Assembly: GCA_028641055.1 (NCBI GenBank)
Contig: CM054062.1
Location: forward strand, 15,061,639-15,125,638
From: Alopecurus myosuroides
Taxonomy: Eukaryota; Streptophyta; Magnoliopsida; Poales; Poaceae
DNA: 64,000 nucleotides
Reading direction: 5' to 3'
Numbering within the stretch: the first letter of the stretch is position 1; each line of letters opens with the position of its first letter. Of this stretch, positions 1 through 9,832 are shown one piece after another. A model generated the notes under the pieces. That model had not been told where the DNA came from, ran no database searches, and worked only from the letters and a program-made list of their open reading frames with translations. A program made the translations under genes and the position numbers.

Positions 1-227
1 TTGCTTCCACCGCAAAACCCCATTGCCTCTGCAGTTAGTCCGATAAAGATGTTAGCAGATCCAATCGGTAACACGCATGCACTTACCAGGTGGTTTTGCG
101 CCGGTATGTAGAATCCGTTGTCGAGGAAGCGCCCGACGTCGTCGTCGAATTCCAAGCTTCCGACAGTGATCGATCTTCCAATTCCGCCGAGTATCCCAGA
201 TCGGAATTTCACGCCTGACGTCGTTTG
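1..227 (-). mobile_element. 5' internal leader of a minus-strand Gypsy element, cut by the window edge
   Basis: Reading on the minus strand, this follows directly after an LTR end and a primer-binding site, so it is the untranslated leader or start of gag of a Gypsy element whose body lies left of the window. A GTAAGT splice-donor-like site occurs near 90 and a CTGCAG acceptor-like site near 33, so the leader might be spliced. No domain can be recognised in so short a piece. Confidence 0.6.
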
Positions 228-246
228 CCCCACGGTGGGCGCCAAC
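228..246 (-). other. primer-binding site of the minus-strand Gypsy element
   Basis: On the minus strand GTTGGCGCCCACCGTGGGG directly follows an LTR end in CGACA. The TGGCGCC core is shared with the primer-binding site of the right-hand Retand element (55639). It is not the initiator-Met type seen in the Copia element here. Confidence 0.65.
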
Positions 247-770
247 TGTCGAGACATCGTAGTAGTTTTCATAGACTGGGGTGCCATGAGACTACGGTAG
301 AGACGTGGGGTAACGGGATAGCGTAGTAACACAGAACACGGGATTTTACCCAGGTTCGGTACGTCGCGACAGTACGGCGTACCTACTCCTGCACTTCTCA
401 CTAATTGGGACTAAAACCCGTATAACAGGGTTACAGTGTGAGGGAATAGATCTAGCTACTCGACGAGGATGAACTTCTCGGCGAGTTGCGTAGAGCTTAA
501 GCTTGTGAAGCTTGAACCTAGAACCTAAAAACTTATGTAATCTATCTCCCGTCCGGCTTTATATAATAGCCGGATTAGGGCTTACAGAACCAGAAACCTA
601 GAAGACTACGTTTAACTTGTAACTTGGAAAGCAAGGAATCCGTCTTCTCCTCCAAGCCAGATCACGTGGGCCGTGATCCGGGTTCTTCTAGAATCCGGCT
701 TCTGCGCGTCGGACTACTGGGCCGTCCAATGGACCTAAGCCCACTACCTCTGAGGCCACCCTGATAGTCC
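247..770 (-). repeat. 5' LTR of the minus-strand Gypsy element
   Basis: The LTR ends on the minus strand in TCTCGACA at 247, next to the primer-binding site. This CGACA end is shared with both Retand elements in the window. A TATA-like TTATATAAA lies on the minus strand at about 565-557. The outer boundary near 720-780 is uncertain because the partner LTR is outside the window and no target duplication can be tested. Confidence 0.6.
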
Positions 771-2392
771 GGCTCTTTGTCTACCATCTTCTATACCCCT
801 ATTCAGTATATATCCGACAGTGCGAGAGCGGCACGCTCGAAAGCTCTCCAGAACCGGCGAGGAGCAGGCACCACCGGCTGCCAGGAAGAAAACGGGGACG
901 GACCACTTGCCTTCTTCGCAGCAGCGAGCTCCGGTGTCCTGCTCGGGAGACCTCCGACACTGCGGAGGAGAAATACGGGCCGCCATGCCGGCCGAGAATG
1001 GCGGAGTCCACCTTGGACTCAGCTTGGTTTGCACATAGATGCAGCTTGAAGAGTCGACGCCGCCCTGCAAAAGAAGAAGCTGAGGCACAGCTTCCCTTCC
1101 TCCTCTCGCCACCGCGGCCAAACAGAGGAACAAAACTCGCCCCACACCAAAACTCAGCAGCGCAGCGGTGATGAGCACCAAGACTTGGAGTCCATCCTTC
1201 GAGCTTATGCGGGAAAAAGGCAGCACCACCAATCTTATCTCCCGTCTCCAACCTCTGGAGCTCGAGAGGAAGAAGAAAGGCGACGAAAAGCTTGCTCGCT
1301 CGGCTCGGCCGAGGAAGCAAGCACCACCTTGACGACAGTAAGTCAAACCAAACACATAACCAGCATACTAAGCTAAAGCAAAACCTACGACTACCCTGTA
1401 CAACCCGCGCGGTGCAACCCTCTCGCCTCCGGGCGGCGCTGCGCAACCCTCTCGCCTCCGGCCGGCAGCGCCTCCGAAGAACGAGCAGGTGCTCGTCGGG
1501 GCCTCATGAGGGACACTCAACGAGAGCTGCTAGAGAGCTAGAGCGGTGGGGGGAAAAAGACCCTCAGGCCCTGACCCGCATTGCGGGGACATGCGGACGG
1601 CAGGAGGAGTTCCAACATATAGCGTGGCGCGAAGGGACCGAGCGGTTGGCTATATGTTTTTTTTTTTTGTCTATATGTTGTGTCAAGCAATGGAGTGGTT
1701 GAGATGGACGGAGAAAATTCCACGGATCGTGCGTGCGAGGACGTTGAGGGGTGAGTCGGTCGTTGGGCCCTCGATACGTTGCAGGACGTACGCGTCCCTG
1801 CAGATCTGGGTCCAGCGTTCTGTGCTTAACGTGGCTACATGCTATCGTCAACATGGTGTTGCGTCCTTCGGAAAACAACGCCTGACATAGATGAATATAA
1901 TGAAAGGCGTGCAAGCTGCTGTAGTCTTGTAGCCATAGGCCACGCTGAAACGAATAGAATCTTAGAATCTATCGTTGCGCCTGATCTTAGTTCACTCCCC
2001 AATCATTGGTTCGGAAGCCCAAGAACGAAGGACACACGCCGAGGCAAACATCATCCAACGTTCGAGAGTACATACAGTACAAGATAAACCAACGCCCTGA
2101 AAACAGTTCATCACTAGAATCTCGAATCAGGTCCAGCCATCGGAATATCGGACGCTCGGCTCCACGGCCACGAAGCACAGAGTGGCGAGGAAGCGCAGAG
2201 CACGCGTGTCCATGGATCGACTTCACCCGATCAGCCACTTGCTAGAAACGGCCAGACCATCCACGGCCGACAACATCTGAGCCCAGCAATTCTGCCGTCT
2301 ACTTTTCCATCTAACGTCGGGCACGTACGAAAATATAGAGAGATCTTTTTCTCCGAACGGTCTTGCTCCAAGACATATACTCGCCCAGACAT
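771..2392. other. unassigned stretch, no supported gene
   Basis: The part from 780 to 1560 is GC-rich, with long overlapping open frames on both strands but no recognisable domain, which fits base composition rather than coding. The rest is of mixed composition. I see no terminal repeats that would define a transposon. Confidence 0.4.
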
Positions 2393-2400
2393 ACATCAGC
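2393..2400. repeat. left target-site duplication of the hAT element
   Basis: ACATCAGC is repeated exactly at 3562-3569 on the other side of the element. Eight bp is the length expected for hAT insertions. Confidence 0.93.
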
Positions 2401-3561
2401 CAGGGCCGGTCCTGAGGGGGGACGAGAGGGGCGGCCGCCCCGGGCCCAAAAAATTTGGGGGCCCATTTTAGATATGTGTTAGTAGGCTTAGTTTATGTAC
2501 ATGCAAAAAAAAATTAATTTACTTAACAGTTTTGTCAGACTTGTAGCTTTTCCCGTGAATACATCAATTAATAGCTAAATAGGGCCCTCCCGTAGCGTTT
2601 CCTGTGAATACATCAATTAATAGCTTAATAGGGCCCTCCCACGTAATTGAAATAACTACTACTACTCGGAGAACCAGCAAAGCACACATGTCAATAGGTG
2701 ATAGACTCGGAACACTGAGTACATCACGTAAATATATGAATTTATGATCGGATCACATCCACCATCCACTTGTTTGCTTCCACTATCGCTCGCCTGCTCG
2801 CCGGCCGTCGCTCGTCCTCCGGAACTTAGTCGATTTTGCGATTCACTGCCGGAGACATGGCAATTGAAGAGTAAATTTGCAGTTGTGCACAAGTATGTTT
2901 GTATTTTTAATAAGTTCAACAAATTTGAAGTCAGAGGATGGTTCTCAAATTAAAGACAGTTGCAATACATTTGTAAATACTTTCTCTCTAGATAACAAAT
3001 GTGATATCAAGTTAAATGGCCTAATTTTCGAGTTAAGTGTTATGCAGTTGAGCTTGCCAGATAGAACAACGTCCGCTATGGAGATATTTTAGTTTGTCAG
3101 AGAAGAAAATTGTTATCCTAACATGTATTTTTCTAATCGGATCTTATTTACTATGCCCGTGACAGTTGCATCAACCGAAAGAAGTTTTTCAAAGTTGAAA
3201 CTATTGAAAAGCTATTTGAGATATATAATGTCACAAGTGAGACTAAATGGTTTGGCAACTTGATGCATCGAGAAGAACTTATTAGATGAGATTGACATTG
3301 ATTCCATCATTGATGACTTTGCATCTAGAAATGTAAAGAGAAAATTTTAGGGTAGACTGAAGTTGCAGTATCACTCCATAATAAATTACGCTTTCGTGCG
3401 TTCGTGTTTTCTTTAGCCGCGAGGGGTTTCCACGTAACTTTTTTCTCATTTCTCTCATTCAATTTCCGTTTCATCAACGCATCTATATATATGTCTACTT
3501 GTACTAGGGGCCCCAAATTTTTGGCTCGCCCCGGGCCTCCGAAATCTCAGGACCGGCCCTG
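2401..3561 (+). mobile_element. hAT DNA transposon, internally deleted, 1161 bp
   Basis: The ends are perfect 16-bp inverted repeats, CAGGGCCGGTCCTGAG at the left and its complement at the right, flanked by an exact 8-bp duplication. Inside each end is a further imperfect inverted match rich in GGGCCC and AAATTT. The interior keeps only the C-terminal end of a hAT transposase, so the element depends on others for movement. The intact ends suggest it was mobile fairly recently on an evolutionary scale. Confidence 0.93.
3081..3350 (+). pseudogene. hAT transposase C-terminal dimerisation domain remnant
   Basis: The frame containing the ATG at 3153 reads a stretch typical of the hAT family C-terminal dimerisation domain. 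It has the motif TVASTERSFSKLK, then a conserved SQVRLNGLA block, an IEKNLLDEID block and a basic tail ending at the stop at 3348-3350. The upstream piece from 3081 is in the same frame and resembles the preceding part of the domain. In-frame stops (TAG near 3090 and TGA in the LAT-stop-CIEK region near 3262) show that it is dead. The DNA-binding and RNase H-like catalytic regions are absent. Confidence 0.88.
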
Positions 3562-3569
3562 ACATCAGC
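3562..3569. repeat. right target-site duplication of the hAT element
   Basis: ACATCAGC, identical to 2393-2400. Confidence 0.93.
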
Positions 3570-4908
3570 GACCAGCAATGGAGCAGAGGCCTGAATGATT
3601 CACCTCAAATTCGAAACCAAAGGATGTTTCGTACATTTGGAACGTTGAACAAAAGACATCTCACAGAGAGTATGTGCATGTGAAACCCCTCCCGCCACGA
3701 AACCCTTCCCCGCGCCGCCGCCTCTCGGGCCCCCTCTCCTTCCCCTCCCCTCTTGCCGCCATCGGTGCGGGCCCCTGAGCGTTGCTCGTGCGGGGTCGCC
3801 GGCGGCAGAATTCTTCTCCCCGCGTTGTGCAGAGGCCACGCGGGGCGGCCTTCTCCGGCGACGGTGCAAGCAGAGCGGCGGCGGTTCGGCGAGGGTCGGG
3901 TGGCGGCGCGGCGTGGCGTCTACAGTGGACGGCAGGGCAGTGCAGGGTTGCGGCGACGGCGTACCATGGGCGGCGGCTGCTGGGCCCATCGGCCCAGATC
4001 TGGGCCCCTAGGCCCCATCTGGGTCGGGGTGGGCGGGCCTGTCCGGTGGTGCATTCTAAAGATGGCGTTGATGTAGATCTTGCAGGTACATCGGCAACGG
4101 CAGCCAGCTTGTTGCAGCATAGCGGCGGGTTTTACGGGCCCATTTTGGGCCTGGCTGGACCCTGTTAGGACTGGTGTGTCCCTACGGGGTTTTACGGCCT
4201 GCTAGGCTCGGCCGGATCTAACGGGGACCAGTGTACTCTGCGGCCGCGCCCGGTCGACTACCGTCCTCGGAGGTGGAGGCGGTTCCCTCCCGCGCGGCCG
4301 TGGTTCCGCTGTTCCCCTGTCGGACTACTTCTCGCATCCATCTTGTAGACCCCGTGGCGGTTGCTTCAGTGAGACGACGATAACGGCTTTGTGAGCAGAG
4401 TGACGCAAGTTGGTGGACGACGAGTATATGATGGCGAGGCTTAGTTCTTGTGGGGATCTAGTACCGTGGATCGTCCGAGGAGGTGGATAGGGTTTTTTGG
4501 GAGAAATCCTTGCCAACTCGTCCGACACCGTCGCGGTGTCGCCTCCGGGTGACACCATTCCTTCGTGAAGAGTGTCGTGGCTACCTCCATCCACTTCTTG
4601 CGGGGTGCCGGGGAAACCGTATGATTGATGAGCTGGTCCGGGCAGCAACGATGCTTTCCTTCTTCAAGGTGTCGTTTGGTGCTCAACGATTCGTGCTAGA
4701 TGTTAGGGGTGTGGTGGTACTTCTCCGGTGGGGGCAACAGTTATGGGTCGCCATTCGTGTAGTCTTGATGCCTATGTCTCTATTTCTTTCTTCTTTTCCT
4801 GTGTTTTGGACGTGTGTTTGCTGCTGCCCCAGGGTTTCTTTCGGCCCATGAATCTTGTTGGTTGTATCGGGTGGTTGCAATATTAATATAGCGGAGCAAA
4901 AGCCTGTT
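3570..4908 (+). other. unassigned stretch, possibly a LINE 3' end at its right side
   Basis: 3690-4300 is very GC-rich and has no recognisable protein. The stretch 4750-4908 ends in an AT-rich tail with AATATTAATATAGCGGAGC, which resembles the 3' ends of grass non-LTR elements. No target duplication was found, so this is only a suggestion. Confidence 0.3.
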
Positions 4909-4910
4909 TC

Positions 4911-4943
4911 GAGAGAGAGAGAGAGGGAGAGAGAGAGAGAGAG
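4911..4943. repeat. GA microsatellite
   Basis: An almost pure (GA)n tract with a single GGGA interruption. Confidence 0.95.
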
Positions 4944-5465
4944 TATGTGCATGTCACGTGAGCGCATGCCTCATGAGAGTTCTTTTTGCGAGAGTTCCTC
5001 ATGCATGGCGCTGACTTGCGCTCACATGACAAAAAACTGCTCCCGGTAGCCGTAGAGCTATGCTGCATCCTCGTTGGCTCGTCTCCATGCTTCTGCTTGC
5101 ACACGCGTCTCCATCTCTCCACGAGTCTCATCCATGGAGGGATCATCTCGAAGCAGTGGTTTGATCGTTTTGATGCATGTGGATGAACGCTTGTTAGTTA
5201 GTCAAGCATCCGTGCTAGGTCTGCAAGGCGGAAGCGAAGGACCATTTGTTCTTCTCGAGTAATTGGTGAAGATTCTAAGATTAATTAATCGTGTGTCAAT
5301 CACATTTTTGCTCTCTCCTATAAGGGTGTGAGAGCTGCGCCCCCTAGCTAAACGCTGTCTGCCACTCCGGCAATGGCGTCCACCTAGCCTCACGCCGGAG
5401 GCCATCCCGGCACCGGTGGCCACCCATTTCTCCTTCCCTCCCCCTTTGTTCTGTCTCCCCTTGCT
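4944..5465. other. unassigned stretch
   Basis: Nothing recognisable was seen on either strand. Confidence 0.4.
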
Positions 5466-5937
5466 TTGGCCATGAGGTCGTTGTCTTGCTCGCGCCGGTG
5501 GAGCGATTTCCCGGATGACGAAGACGTGGAGTCGAGCCGTTCCTACTGTGAGGTGCTACCGGAGGGGTTTGCCGTCGGTTGCCTCGCCGACGTGCGCTCC
5601 CTCTCCGTTGTCAGTCTTGTCGCGGGCGGCGCCGCCGTCCGATGGCGTGGGCACTGTTACCGCGGTACGGCCGGTGCCGTCACGAGGGGCTCGTTCCCCG
5701 ATCCCGGCCCTCGCGCCCGTGGGTGCATGGCGGAGGCGGTGGTCGCAAGCGTCAGCGCCAGCTCCTGGCGTTGCACATCCGGGCGGACCTTCCCTGTGAC
5801 CTCGTCGGTTGCTGCTTCTAGTTCACCGATCCCGGCCACATCTCCAGGGACCACACGTATGAAACGATCTGCCTCAAGTGCAAGACTATCGGCCACAACG
5901 CAAAGATGTGTCCGCAGGGGAAGTCACCGTCGATTAT
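5466..5937 (+). pseudogene. LINE ORF1 fragment with CCHC zinc knuckle (left part)
   Basis: In the frame starting near 5579 the translation is arginine- and proline-rich and then reaches ADLPCDLVGCCF, a stop, and GHISRD, followed by the zinc knuckle CLKCKTIGHNAKMC (spacing CX2CX4HX4C, about 5868-5912). A basic stretch followed by paired zinc knuckles is typical of the nucleic-acid-binding ORF1 protein of grass LINEs. The first knuckle has lost a cysteine and carries a stop codon. The fragment is interrupted at 5938 by an inverted-repeat element. A cellular CCHC protein is possible but less likely in this setting. Confidence 0.6.
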
Positions 5938-6218
5938 ACCTGGCCATAAAAAGCCCGCCCCGGCCAAAATTCCTGGGCCTAGGCCCAACTTTTTTTTTGG
6001 GCCTGGGCCTCAGTTTTGAGCCCGAATATATGGCCGGGCCTGGGCCTTGGTTTTTGGCGTTTTAACAAAGAGGCCCAGCCCGAGGCCCGAAAGCCCGACA
6101 TTTTTTGCACCCACGGGCCAGGCTTGGTCCCGGAAAATAGGCCCGGCGGTCGGGCCGGGCCTGGGCCTTGGGTTTCTGTTGCTGGCTTTTTTAGGCCCGA
6201 CCCGATTTATGGCTAGGT
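5938..6218. mobile_element. small inverted-repeat element (MITE-like), GGGCCT-rich
   Basis: The ends match as 13-bp inverted repeats with one mismatch: ACCTGGCCATAAA at the left and the complement of ACCTAGCCATAAA at the right. The interior is a low-complexity series of GGGCCTGGGCC and GCCCGA words. It sits inside a LINE ORF1 fragment. I could not find a clear target duplication, so the superfamily stays open. Confidence 0.65.
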
Positions 6219-6345
6219 AGACCGCCGATGGACCTGCGTGGTCAGCTTGGCCCTCAAACCGTGGAAGCAGCGCAAGTGAGGCAGATTCCGATGTGGGATC
6301 GCCTAGGCGCTCGGTTTCCACCTGCTCCACCGAGAAAGGCGCATG
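6219..6345 (+). pseudogene. possible right part of the interrupted LINE ORF1 fragment
   Basis: An open, proline- and arginine-rich stretch continues after the inverted-repeat element and ends by about 6345, where the base composition changes sharply to AT-rich. The link to the left part is inferred from position only. Confidence 0.35.
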
Positions 6346-7865
6346 TGATGCATACGTGGTTCTAAATTGTAATAAACACCTATGTTTCTATTGTGAAATT
6401 GTACGCTAGATATTGCAACTTTTTCTGTGTGTTTTGTAAGTTTGTGTGTTTCTCCATTTGTCCGAAGATGTTTTACATATTTTTAAAAATGTTACAAACA
6501 CATGTTTTGATTGTTATAGTTTGTTTATGTTTATTTGTTTGAATAGGTGGTGATTTTAGTTTTAAATTTATCTGTGACAATTTTTTTTCTTAAGCACTTT
6601 AAATTGCTTTGACTATCATGGTTTCTTGTTGTAAGACATTTGTGATTTTTGTTCAAACTATTGATGTTTTTTGTTGCAAATTAATATGCAACATAAAAAA
6701 GTGTTCAACCATTTCTTGTAGCCTTACCTTTTTTGAAATTTTTGCGATGATTTGTTGTGATAGTACTTATTTTTATGAGTGGTGTGCAATTTTTTTTGCA
6801 CTATTTGAAACTTTGTTGCATTATTGGGTATCAGAAAGGTCAGGTCGATAGAGATATACCACTTCACTTTAGGTAGATAATTTGATAGTGGGGTTAGTTT
6901 CGAGAAAACTAAGAGGCCAAAATGCAAAATTGCATTGCGGTTTATTCTAAACCTAGGATCATGACCTAAGAGCATGTACAGGGTGAGAATGGCTAGACTC
7001 ACCCTAAAAAAATTCTTAGACTCAAGTCTAAGAAAACAAAATATGCTCCAACATTTAGCGCACATGTGGGTTCTAACAAACAGAATAAAAAATAATCATA
7101 AAAAATGTCTGCCAATACACCAATGGGTGGGACCGTCTGCCATTTGATTCTCTTAGACATATGTCTAGTACTACACTAAGTGTCTAATAAAACTTAGCTA
7201 GACGTATCCTCTCCACTGTTTGGACATATGACTAGCGTTGAAAGATTTCTTTAGCTATAGATGAAAACATCACACTGCACACGATCTAAAGGCTTTGATG
7301 AGATTTGCATCCTACTAATAATACGCTTTCTCCTTCCATGTTTACAATTATTAAGTGACAATGAATAGATAATACTCTAAAAGAAATTCACTTTGCCGCA
7401 TGGAAGCTTTTTAACATTTCAAAGAATACAAGAAAATGTTTGACGTGTACATCTCAACGTTTTATATGCGCACGCCAAATTTCGCGGAAATCCGATATTT
7501 TTTATATTATGAGCAAAAAACTTGCGAAAACCCCCTTTATGCCTAATTTTGCCCTTTTTATGCATTACACAAAACAGTACGGTTTCTCGTAAAACAACTT
7601 TATAAAAACACATAGAACGTTGAGATGAACTTCACGCATATATTTTGTCTATTTTTTAACATTTTAAAAGCTGATCGATAGCATATGTTTGCATACGCCA
7701 AAATAGCACCCGGACATATGGATATGCACGACAGCACGAGGATGTGTCTAGCCGAAGCGATCTATGCTGTGCCTACACGTGTGCATCACCGTGCAACATA
7801 CGTGTCAAATGCATGCCATGTCGGTGTCCAATGCTTACTACCGTCGAGGATATCAGCTCAGGCAG
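6346..7865. other. AT-rich unassigned stretch upstream of the small gene
   Basis: No domain and no paired terminal repeats were found. A GAGCATGTAC start near 6970 resembles one end of a Tourist-like MITE, but I found no matching right end. The last 200 bases would be the promoter region of the gene that follows. Confidence 0.35.
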
Positions 7866-7873
7866 TATATAAA
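7866..7873 (+). promoter_or_regulatory. TATA box of the small two-exon gene
   Basis: TATATAAA lies about 100 bp before the ATG at 7967. That leaves room for a transcription start about 30 bp downstream and a pyrimidine-rich 5' leader (TTCTTCCCTTCCCTCAG). Confidence 0.6.
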
Positions 7874-7966
7874 CGCAGGGCGAGGGGAGGGCAGAGCATA
7901 TACTCCTTCAGCAGCCATCGTCTTCGTTTCTTCCCTTCCCTCAGCAGATTAAGCCGATCCGCGTTC

Positions 7967-8296
7967 ATGGATCCTTCCGCGCCTCCAGGGGGTGATAATA
8001 TAGCTGAGGTGAGCCGCTCGTCCTTTTTCCGGTTACCATCAGCAGTACTCCAGTACTTATAAACTGCATGCTCGTTGCATGAACAGCTGATCGTTCTTAG
8101 CCTTCTTGAGGATTTGAAGTTTGCTAAGCTTGTCCATAGAATGAGAGATCTCTGCATCCAGTTTGCTGACGTGCTGCCCGTGCGCGCCGGCGGCCCATAC
8201 GGCATCGAGTACGTGGGTCCGCCTTCGCCGACAGGCGGATGTGCCAAGCTAGCTCTCGGTCTTGTTCAGCTTATTCAGTCAGCATATGTTGAGTAG
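7967..8296 (+). CDS. small two-exon gene, 83-residue protein of unknown function
   Basis: Exon 1 (7967-8008) encodes MDPSAPPGGDNIAE and ends at a GTGAGC donor. Exon 2 (8087-8296) starts after an AACAG acceptor and runs to TAG. The 78-bp intron falls between codons, so the frame stays open. The product is soluble-looking, with a leucine-rich helical stretch (SLLEDLKFAKLVHRMRDLC), a glycine/proline-rich middle and a helical C-terminus. I recognise no family. A TATA box and a leader with suitable spacing support it as a real gene. Its downstream region is repeated near 50 kb, but the coding part is not. It could also be a captured or decayed gene piece. Confidence 0.5.
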
Positions 8297-8502
8297 CCCT
8301 GGATGCATTTGCAGTGGTGTTTCCACCTTGGCCTGTCTATGCTAGAAACCCGTCGCTCTTTGTGTCCTTTGCTGCTCAGCTTAGATATATACTAGTATAT
8401 GTGTGTACTGTAGGTACCTGCCGAGTACGCGTACCTTAGATCGTGTGTGCAGTAATAGATAAAAATATGTGTCTCATGCGGTCAGTTCGTTCATTTTTGT
8501 AA

Positions 8503-8824
8503 GGGCATCTCCAATGTTTAATTTCAATCCAGGCCATAAGATGGGACCCACGGCATATGTTATAGCAGACTAAAAAGGTCACAATGTTTAAGGTTCAGTT
8601 AGATCTTAAGGTGGAGCCCACATAGGAGAACATTTGACTAATTAACAAATACAAACAGTGTAAAGTAGGTGAGAGAAATATTACTTTTGTTTATTAAATT
8701 CCTTATGGCAATGCCATAGTGGTATGGGTGGGTCTTAAGAATTTAAGCTTAAAGTCTAGTCCGGTGAGTCTTAAGACCACTTTTTGGCTTAAGGCTTTTC
8801 TTTATTTCTACATTAGAGATGCCC
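8503..8824. mobile_element. PIF/Harbinger-like MITE, 322 bp
   Basis: Inverted ends GGGCATCTCCAATGT and the complement of GGGCATCTCTAATGT are flanked by TAA on both sides (8500-8502 and 8825-8827). The duplicated segment near 49.86 kb lacks the insert at the same site, with a single TAA, which confirms the boundaries. Confidence 0.9.
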
Positions 8825-9137
8825 TAAGTGCTCTGCACCGTCGGTGTAAGGGCCGAGTAGAATGAGCTGGATCTACCTGTGTAAGAGGGCCTGTAATGTT
8901 TGAATATCTGCTGTGTAATAGGGTAGTTGTCCTCTGGTTGTGTTTTACGTATGTGGTGTGTAGCTCTCAACCAATTATTCTAAACTCTTGTGTATGCCTA
9001 CAACGGGAGTTCTTATGACTTTTGAGCTAACTTGCACTATACAGTATTGAGAGCAATGAAACTACAGTCAGGATGCGGCCAAACTGCTGGCAGAGATAAA
9101 TCCTGCAAAAGTTCGACACACAGCCATGTATTGTTCT

Positions 9138-9172
9138 TTTTTTTAGATAAAGATGGAAATTGAAAAAAAAAA
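9138..9172 (+). mobile_element. very short poly(A)-ended insertion, 35 bp
   Basis: The insert ends in a run of ten A and is bracketed by exact 15-bp copies of GCCATGTATTGTTCT (9123-9137 and 9173-9187). The related segment near 50.9 kb has no such insert. This is the mark of target-primed reverse transcription with extreme 5' truncation. Confidence 0.75.
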
Positions 9173-9327
9173 GCCATGTATTGTTCTGTGCAAAATTCAT
9201 TTTGTTTGGTGAAATATAGTCGTCTCCTCTTCCGGTTTTCTGATGATGCTCCATCATGGAGTCACCGACGTATATAGCGCCACCGCCTCGGAATATCAGC
9301 CCATGAGCAGCAACAAGCTAGAACAAC

Positions 9328-9345
9328 ATTCCCTCAAAAAAAAAA
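9328..9345 (+). mobile_element. very short poly(A)-ended insertion, 18 bp
   Basis: ATTCCCTC followed by an A run is bracketed by exact 13-bp copies of AAGCTAGAACAAC (9315-9327 and 9346-9358). This is best read as another heavily truncated LINE-driven insertion. Confidence 0.65.
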
Positions 9346-9483
9346 AAGCTAGAACAACGCATCACGATAAACCATGTGCTCTCCAAACCGATCCTTCCAA
9401 CAAAGAAGTGACGTCGAAGATGCTACCATCGTGGATCCAGAAGCTAGCGGGATCTCGGTTTTCACCTAGAGACAACAACTGAA

Positions 9484-9832
9484 AATGCTTGCTTTGGCTC
9501 AGGAATGTAGTTACTCAAGGGACTTTGAGTGTCAAAATTAATGATGAAACTGGCCCTTATTTTGCTAGTTATAAAGGGGTGAGACAGGGTGATCCCCTGT
9601 CCCCTGCTGGTGAAAAACTGGCAAAAATGATTCATAAGGCTCAGGACTCTGGGATGATGGTGGGGTTAGCAGATCATCTAATTGACAAAGGGGTTGTTGT
9701 GCTCCAGTATGCAGATGACACCATCTTGCAGTTTCAAGATGATTTGGAGGGGGCTAGAAACTCGAAACTTCTTTTGTATGTGTTTAAAGACATGTCTGGG
9801 TTAAAGATTAATTTTGAAAAGAATGAGATTAT
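9484..9832 (+). pseudogene. LINE reverse transcriptase fragment, first of three pieces
   Basis: The frame from 9489 reads a non-LTR reverse transcriptase core. It has KGVRQGDPLSP, then the catalytic YADDT block (about residues 75-79), then MSGLKINFEKNEI just before the Gypsy insertion. The 5' part of the element is absent, as is normal for LINEs. The region between GDPLSP and the conserved KMIHKAQ block is shorter than usual, which suggests a small deletion. The coding continues at 34409 after the nested insertion. Confidence 0.88.
9828..9832. repeat. target-site duplication of the Retand Gypsy element (left)
   Basis: ATTAT, repeated at 34404-34408. Removing one copy and the insert restores the LINE reading frame across the site. 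Confidence 0.85.

Larger units (their letters stand above)
8471..9241 (+). repeat. duplicated segment, left copy (3' region of the small gene)
   Basis: From TCATGCGGTCAGTTCGTTC to TTCCGGTTTTCT this segment matches 49832-50945 with interruptions. Shared landmarks are TGCACCGTCGGTGTAAG, GAGTAGAATGAGCTGGAT, TGTAGCTCTCAACCA and TTTTGTTTGGTGAAA. The left copy gained a MITE (8503-8824) and one short poly(A) insertion (9138-9172). The right copy gained a retroposon. Confidence 0.85.

Noticed and set aside
744..1446. Overlapping open frames of about 200 codons on the minus strand
   Set aside because: They lie in a GC-rich stretch with open frames on both strands and show no domain or splice structure.
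6970..7260. Tourist-like MITE starting at GAGCATGTAC
   Set aside because: No matching right end or target duplication could be found.
9470..9484. CACCT as a target duplication of the nested LINE (also near 48358)
   Set aside because: Five bases are too few and the flanks do not extend the match.
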